Shown here: positions 57,401 to 64,000 of the stretch, piece after piece
Numbering within the stretch: position 1 is the first letter of the stretch
Layout: the number at the start of each line of letters is the position of its first letter
Assembly: GCF_046630445.1 (NCBI RefSeq)
Contig: NC_092341.1
Span: 30,518,001-30,582,000 of the forward strand
Length of the DNA: 64,000 nt
Direction: 5' to 3'
Origin: Rutidosis leptorrhynchoides
Taxonomy: Eukaryota; Streptophyta; Magnoliopsida; Asterales; Asteraceae
The notes under the pieces: generated by a model
What the model saw: the letters and a program-made list of their open reading frames with translations, nothing else
Told to the model about the DNA's origin: nothing
Databases searched by the model: none
Program-made: the position numbers and the translations under genes

Positions 57401-60126
57401 TGATATCTACTTTGCATGTCTTAGGTAGATGTTTTATGTATTTGAAAGACGTTATTATATAGAATTATATAGATAAGTACAGGGTTATTATACATACATT
57501 TTTACATATCGTTCCTACATCGGTTGCCAAACGTTGCGCAAGAGTTGGGCTTCGAATAATATTCTTGCTCAGTATTTCCTTTGGTTTGGAATGAAAAAAA
57601 TTGGTCGTTTGATGACCATGAAACGACACAAAAAATTTACAAAACACCACCTTGAACTATGTTCAATGTACAAACTTTCTAGGGGTAAAAAGTGTAAAAA
57701 AAACCATTTTATTAAAACCACTTAAACAAACTCCACCAAAATTTTTAACGGCCGTATCTTCCCGCACCTAAGTGTCGATACAACGAACTGACACCTGCAA
57801 TAATACACATATAAGTTACAGCTTCATAATACCATATACGAAACAAAAAATATTAAGAATAAACATCAAAACAGCATATGGCAGCTGCGGACGTCGGTTT
57901 AGTAGAACATCATCTACGACTGGATTAACCGAAAAAGGAAGTGCACCACTACGTCACACATTAATGACCCTATGACCTACACTATGACTAACAGTAACAT
58001 CTGGTACACTCAACACATTAACCTGAAGAATCGCCAACGATGCGTGTCGTTCAGCAGACAGCAAAATCGAACCAAAAACACTACAACTACCTGGCTTACG
58101 TTTTTTTCTTAAAGAGATTATGCAAAAAAAAAAAAATTAATAATAATAATAATAAAAATAAATAAAAAAAGTAACTATCAACAACCAAAAAAACAACTAA
58201 AGATTTTAATGATAAACTTACCATCAAAGATTTTAATGATCTTAGTAAAAACTGGAACCTGTAAAGTTGATATAATTGTAAATTGTCCAGTAGGCAGCAG
58301 CAGCAGCAGCAGCAAGTCAACCTGCCGTGATCTCCCAACCCAGATGATGATGGTTGTCTGCTAAAAAGATCATATATGATAATGTCAAACCAATGTTGGC
58401 TAAAAGAGTGTCAATCTGTTCATTAAAAAAAAAAACAAAAAAAAAAAAATCATTGATATCAAAGTTTCATCACAAATGAAACTGTGTTCACACAGTTATG
58501 GTCTTCTGTTTACTTTAAAAGTAACATAACTTTTGAGTCTTTCAAAATTGATAAATTACGATGCTTAACATAAGATTAGGAACCTAAAATTGTCTAAATT
58601 TTTTGATATCCTTAGAATGCTCTCTGAAGTCAAACTCAAGCTCTACATACTGATTATTCAATAATAATTGGTTTTGCTAACAAAGATAAAGGTGTCTACA
58701 TCAGTTATAACCAACTTGGTTTGTTGACCAACACACCATCATTAAACAATAAAGATATCTAAAGGATAACATGTACGACAAACACAATATTACTTCAATA
58801 ATAATCAATGAAACTTTAACAATTTGACTTGGTTAAATTAGTACAACTTCTGACGGACCTTTTGACACCATTTATTTCACTATTCTCCACACTACCTATT
58901 TCACCATCGCAACTTGGCATACGAAAAGAATGTACCAAATCTGAACTCTACTTAATTGTTAAACTACTTCCTTACATGTTATACGCATAGTTCACACGTA
59001 AACGATAAAACTCTTCGAATGCATCTAAGTTACACATTTTTTAAGTCAATAGCTCAAAATTGCAGCTCTTAAGAATAAAATCTGAGTTCACTATGATTTT
59101 CGCGTCTGTAAAACTTCAACCATCAAACTAACCCGTCCGGTTTATGCTTTAAAGTTAATTAATTATACATATACCAATTTGGCAATTTATAGTTTTCATC
59201 AGTTATCTTAGCCAATTTATGACCAGTTTTCATTCAATAAAGATATTTTATTAATTGAATGCAAACACTAAAGTTAATGTTTAAGAAATGACTCGATCAA
59301 ATGGTCCCTCTAATTCGTCTAACAAACTTTATATCATATGTTTATTTTTATTGTATTGTATTGTAAATATTCAGAGACAAACAAATCCTTGTGATAATTC
59401 ATATACTTATGGAAGCATGATCTTCACTTCAATTCTAATACGAGTCTCTAAATCTATCACTTTTACACCATACTTCACATATAAAATGCCATAACAACCA
59501 TTCATCATTCGTATTCAATTTCCCCTTTTTACTTTCTATTCTATTATGTCCAACTAAAACAATCAAGTTGTTCAACAGAAAAACGGAAGAAAAAAACACA
59601 CACACAAAAAAAAATATATATATATATATTGAAACTTAACCTGGATTTAAACCCTAGGTAAATCAATTAGATCGTTTGAAATTCAAAACACGCCAGAAAT
59701 TTCATCAAGAATCCTAATTTTCCATTAGAAAAAGATTACAACAAAGCATCAAAACATCATAATTATAACAACAAAACATGATTACAAAACAAAATATAAA
59801 AAATTCAGGATTACCTGCTATAAATCGATCAACAATTCCATCATAGATGTTGAGAACAGAACGTGGATCTTGAAATAAAGCATAAATCGATCTTGAAAGA
59901 TGGAGATGAAACGTCACGAAAGGGAGAGGCAAAAGGTTTTACTTTGATATAAAATTGCTATGGTCGTGTTCGGAATTTCGTTAAGCATTTATTGGTGGTG
60001 GTTTCGGAGGGTATTCCGGTAGGATTTTGCCCTAATCGACCGTCAAAAGAGGTGGGAGGTGTTTGAGGTTTGAAGAAAGAGAGAAAAATTTGTGTACTCC
60101 GTATATTAAAAAAATAAATAAATAAA

Positions 60127-60157
<31 letters not shown>

Positions 60158-60200
60158 AAAACGCGCTACAGTTGGACAGTGAATTTAAGGGTGGTGAAAC
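57401..60200. other. Intergenic, no recognised gene
   Basis: AT-rich. On the minus strand, short open stretches are flanked by splice-like signals: near 59932-59821 (HLHLSRSIYALFQD, then GCAG/GTAATC), near 58255-58220 (TTTACAG before, GTAAGT after) and near 58095-57960 (SILLSAERHASLAILQ). They might belong to one unrecognised multi-exon gene or be chance. A (CAG)7-like run lies at 58293-58315. Confidence 0.3.
60107..60165. repeat. (AAAT)n microsatellite
   Basis: Tandem AAATA units, followed near 60214 by a short AAATT repeat. Confidence 0.85.
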
Positions 60201-60722
60201 TTATGTAGTTAAATTAAATTAAATTAAATGTTCCGTAAAAGTTGTTATTATTCACCGAGAATTTCAAGGAATGAGAATAACATGTGTGTGAAAGTTGTTG
60301 ATTTTGGTTTACAACATGAACTAAGGTCATTATGATAATATCACGGATTAATAATACCAAAGAAACCACAATGAATGCTTTAATAGTTTCCATTAAAGAA
60401 CTTAATCGCAATATGCCAGCCAAACTTAATCGCAATATGCTAGCCATCGAATGACAAATAATGGAATTCCCAAACAAGTGGGAACAATTTAAGGAGTACA
60501 TTATTGTGAAAATTTTGATATATAGGTAAAAAGTTAGTCCTTGAAACAAAAAAAAATTAAATTCTCTCGTGGTCACGGAGGTTTGCACGAGATGATTATG
60601 GGATTCCCACAAAGCGGTTAATCGATGTGGAATTAATCAGCTTGCAAAGCGGGTCGAAAACTCATGTATACCAAAAGTAAAATTCATATGAAGGTTATGT
60701 AATGAATTACCGCACTTTATTG

Positions 60723-60760
<38 letters not shown>

Positions 60761-61679
60761 TCGACGAAAACATAATTTAAATTGCAATAGATCTAAAGAT
60801 TTAATTGACATACAGGTAGGTTCAGACTCTAATCAGTGAGTGACAAGATCCATCAATATATATTGCTACAAACTATTGTTCTCAACCCTAACATATTTTA
60901 CACAACTGGTATACGCATAAAAATAAAAACATTCAACATTTAACACAAACATCTTAACTCAATGCTACGCACTCTACGAACATCCATCAAAAATAGATTT
61001 TCTACATGCAATTGATGACGAAGGCTTGTGAAATGCATCATGAGGAAAGTTGATCGATTAACTAGATACGTAATTCATGTGTAACCGAAGAAAACTATTC
61101 ATCCTAATTTCCAGAATCACCTAATATCAACAAACACAAAATACCTTAATCAAACTAAAGAGACCGTAAATCATGGCTACCTCCACACACCTCAAAACTA
61201 AACTAGACTAGGAGATCAACTGAAAACCAGTTTCAGTTCCTCACTAAGACCACAACTGCACAAACACAACTAAAACAAGAAGCGAGCTTCTCCTAGCTCT
61301 AGTTAAGCCGGGAGTTGACCTGTGGACACACTTTATTGAATGCCCACTTTTCAATCTTAATTTAACCAGAATTTTACACATTGTATTGTGTGTATTTAAT
61401 CTAAGAATGTTCAAAAGAAGTATATAAAAAAAAACGTAGAGGGGGTAGTTTTGACATTATGGAAAAGTTGTAAAGTGTCGCTTCGGCTATGTTCCTGAGT
61501 CTTAATTTAGAGAGAAAGGAATGGAAAGGGAAGTGAAACAAGAAAATTTAGGTGTTCCAGAGTTCTTCATTAAAGAAAGGGAAGGAAACAGAAGCAAGGA
61601 TTTGGCCTGATTTTCCTTCCAAATTTTCCTTCCAATTTGGAAGGATTCATCTTCCACCCCTTTCATTTCATTTCATTTT
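60201..61679. other. Intergenic, with a 35-T run
   Basis: No gene seen. A run of 35 T at 60725-60759 followed by GTCGACG could be the poly-A tail of a minus-strand retroposon, but I see no clear body or target duplication. Confidence 0.5.
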
Positions 61680-62141
61680 CAGTGATGGTTTTGCCCAGGA
61701 TTTATTGTGCTTGGAGTCGTTGCGTGTGATCGTGGTGTGTCGGATGTTGATTTACGTGAGCCGTTGCGTGTGATCGTCGTGTGTCTGTTTTATACCTGGT
61801 AATTGAGACCCATACACTCAAATTTGGGTCAATCTTTTGGGTCAATTGGATCTTGAAAAAAATTAGGCCTAGTAACGTAAATTAAAACTTAAGAAAAGTT
61901 CCAATGGATCTCCCTCCAACCTATTAAGTCTTATACAAAATGTAAAGGAACATGTCCAGTGGTTATCAATTCCTAAAGCTTAATAAATAGAGATATGTGT
62001 AATGTGTCTTGTGAATTGGTCAAATGGGTCGAACATAACAAATGTCATCCGTTAAACATTTATGAAAGCATCCATGGTCATATCATTTTATTATGTATAT
62101 TAACATTTTCTTATATAATTCATATATATATGTATATATAT

Positions 62142-62210
<69 letters not shown>

Positions 62211-62716
62211 TATATATAATTCGTAATTATAACTAAAATTACATTATAAATGTAAAATTATATTGACGCATTTGGACCCATTTGACCGGTGACCCGTTTC
62301 GACCCGTTACCCAACCTAGCCTATTTGGACATGTTAAAAGTTTTGACCCATTTCAACCCAAAACCATTTTGACCCGTTACCCGAACCAACCCGACCTGAC
62401 CCATTTGCAAGGTATAGTCGGTTTATATGAAACAATTAGATTAAGTTCAAAGCCAGATAGATTCATGAAAAAAGTTCAAAGCTTCTGTTTTTGTTGGTGG
62501 CCCAAAAGAATATGTGGCCATGAAGTCTACTTTGACTTTCATTATTCTAATGAAGACTTGAAAAGTGGAAGGCTTTTTTGAAAAGATAGTATCATGACTA
62601 CTACAAAACACCAACAAAAAAACATCTCTAGAAGCATCATGACTACTACACATGGATGATGATAGTATCATGACTACAACAAAAACACTGAAAAAACATT
62701 TCTAGAAGTATATTGC
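61680..62716. repeat. Segmental duplication, right copy
   Basis: Matches 52949 onward, including GGATTTATTGTGCTTGGAG, the (AT)n position and the GTTTGACCC-type sequence after it. It continues past the MITE at 62728 as an F-box downstream flank. Confidence 0.85.
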
Positions 62717-62727
62717 TTTGAATGTAG

Positions 62728-63239
62728 GAAATTGTTCAAAATACACTTTTTTAAAAAAAATTTGTCTTTTTACACCATTCGGTAGACGGAATTTCTGTCT
62801 ACCACCTTTATCTGTTGTCTACTACCATTTTTACAAAGTAGTAGACACTAACAACAAGGTAGTAGACAGTGAGAACAAAGTAGTAGACAGCCAATTACAA
62901 GGTAGCTGACCGTCTACTGCCTTGTTGTAATTGTCTACTACCTTGTTGTAGGTGTCGACACCAATAATACATATCAGTCGACACCTACAACAAGGTAGTA
63001 GACAGTAACAACAAGGCAGTAGACGGTCAGCTACCTTGTAATTGGCTGTCTATTGCTTTGTTCTCACTGTCTACTACCTTGTTGTTACTGTCTACTACTT
63101 TGTAAAAATGGTAGTAGACGACAGATAAAGGTGGTAGACAGAAATCCCGTCTACCGAATGGTGTAAAAAGACAATTTTTTAAAAAAAAAATGTATTTTGT
63201 TTTAATCCTTAAAAAAAAGTGTATTTTCATCAATTTTCC
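62728..63239. mobile_element. Foldback (Mutator-like) MITE
   Basis: 512 bases that are almost wholly one inverted repeat with arms of about 250 bases around a centre near 62975-62985. Ends GAAATTG and CAATTTTCC; flanked by TTTGAATGTAG (62717-62727 and 63240-63250), an 11-base duplication. The arms contain internal repeats of GGTAGTAGACAG. The paralogous site near 54135 reads TTTTTGATGTAGTTGATT without the element. Long terminal repeats and a 9-11 base duplication suggest Mutator type. Confidence 0.88.
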
Positions 63240-63250
63240 TTTGAATGTAG

Positions 63251-64000
63251 TTGATTAAACCATAAATTGTAAAAGGCCTGGGGTTAAATTGGAAGATACT
63301 GATTACCAGCAAGGCAGGTTCATTCAAATTTTGCAATACATTTGAAAATTGCAAGCATGTAGAACTAATACCTCAGAACATGTATATTGTATATAAATAC
63401 TCCGTATAGAAAACCAGCCAAAGATTATTATTTTTTTACAAAATCAGATAAACACAATTGTAAACTGGGATCTGTTATCCTTAGGTTGGAGTCAGATACA
63501 AAATCAGGTACTTCCCTGTATCTAAGAAATTTCAAACTATTTGGCACATCACTCACCCAGAAAGAATGACCCTTCAGTTTTTTGATTCAGCCATTATATA
63601 GTTTAACTCTAATTTAAATACAGTAATAAATACCAAAGACAAAACCAAACTTAGTTATTGCTCTATGGGGTTATCAGTGGCGACTCCAGGATAAAAATCT
63701 AATGGGGTCCCCAAAAAAATTTCGAAGCTAATTATATTTGAATGGTAATTTAGTGGTTGTTTACCTCTAAGAAACCTTAAATTCTAAAAATACATGGGGT
63801 CCTATACCTAAATTTAGTAGTGTCACATACAATTTGAATAGTACATTATATTAAAAATTTTCAAAGTAGTGGGGTCCTTTGACCCCACACTAACACACAT
63901 AGAATCGCCTCTGGGGGTTATCAACCAACTTCCATACACAACTTTTAACATGAATTATCAGATGAATATTTTGTCAAGCAACTCTACTAAGAAAAACATA
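63251..64000. other. Downstream flank of a predicted fourth F-box gene
   Basis: Aligns with 54140-54600 and 35440-36000. In those copies an F-box/LRR gene follows 200-600 bases to the right on the minus strand; here the window ends first. Confidence 0.7.
63675..63913. mobile_element. hAT-like MITE
   Basis: Ends CAGTGGCGACTCC and, complemented, CAGAGGCGATTCT. Exact 8-base duplication GGGGTTAT (63667-63674, 63914-63921). The paralogous site near 54515 reads CTATGGGTTATCAAC without it. 239 bases, non-coding. Confidence 0.9.

Noticed and set aside
58096-58338. Cys-run ORF on the minus strand
   Set aside because: A CAG/TGC trinucleotide run read as protein.
60725-60759. SINE or processed pseudogene tail at the T run
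   Set aside because: No recognisable body, A/B boxes or target duplication next to it.
62718-63233. Two similar small ORFs on opposite strands (PFGRR..FCLPPLSVVYYHFYKVVD)
   Set aside because: They mirror each other because the element is an inverted repeat; no gene evidence.

Overview
The window is plant nuclear DNA from a eudicot. A daisy-family (Asteraceae) genome is my guess from the look of the repeats and the F-box family; the sequence alone does not prove it. There are no tRNA, rRNA, CRISPR or bacterial features. About three quarters is transposable elements and the rest is a cluster of tandemly duplicated F-box/LRR genes, all on the minus strand.

Left part (1-35165) is a nest of LTR retrotransposons. 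A Ty3/gypsy Tat-type pol remnant (34321-35165) lies beside a minus-strand chromovirus (El3; its 5' LTR is 31400-34320). El3's leader ORF was later hit twice. One insertion is El1 (1-17431, a chromovirus of the same family as El3, cut by the window's left edge). The other is El2 (17786-30900, a second chromovirus family with a 5-bp target duplication GCTGG). El1 in turn holds a Tat-type element (4106-10095, target duplication ATCAA). El2 is the most notable object. Between its 5' LTR and gag it carries an acidic ORF and then an intact 227-residue ORF that reads as a cellular F-box protein. El1 and El3 have a different acidic/proline-rich ORF in the same leader position. All five leader or gag starts that can be seen sit just after a pyrimidine-rich stretch ending in AG.

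Right part (35166-64000) is the F-box/LRR cluster. Gene A (36562-37926) is shortened by a one-base shift near its 3' end. Gene B (40426-51767) is a pseudogene split by a non-autonomous CACTA element (41228-42312) and by a young, complete Ty1/copia element (42868-51516, 1347-codon ORF). That copia element's 3' LTR holds a non-coding copia-like element (47446-51337). Gene C (54814-56370) is intact at 518 codons. The block 52949 to about 54600, which carries gene C's downstream flank, recurs as a direct repeat from 61680 to the window end, so a fourth F-box copy is predicted just outside the window. Paralogous flanks give near-empty sites for three small DNA elements: a PIF/Harbinger-like MITE with a 31-C run (36033-36196), a foldback Mutator-like MITE (62728-63239) and a hAT-like MITE (63675-63913).

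Divergence figures are counts by eye. Retroelements are treated as fossils: extent, parts and rough age only.
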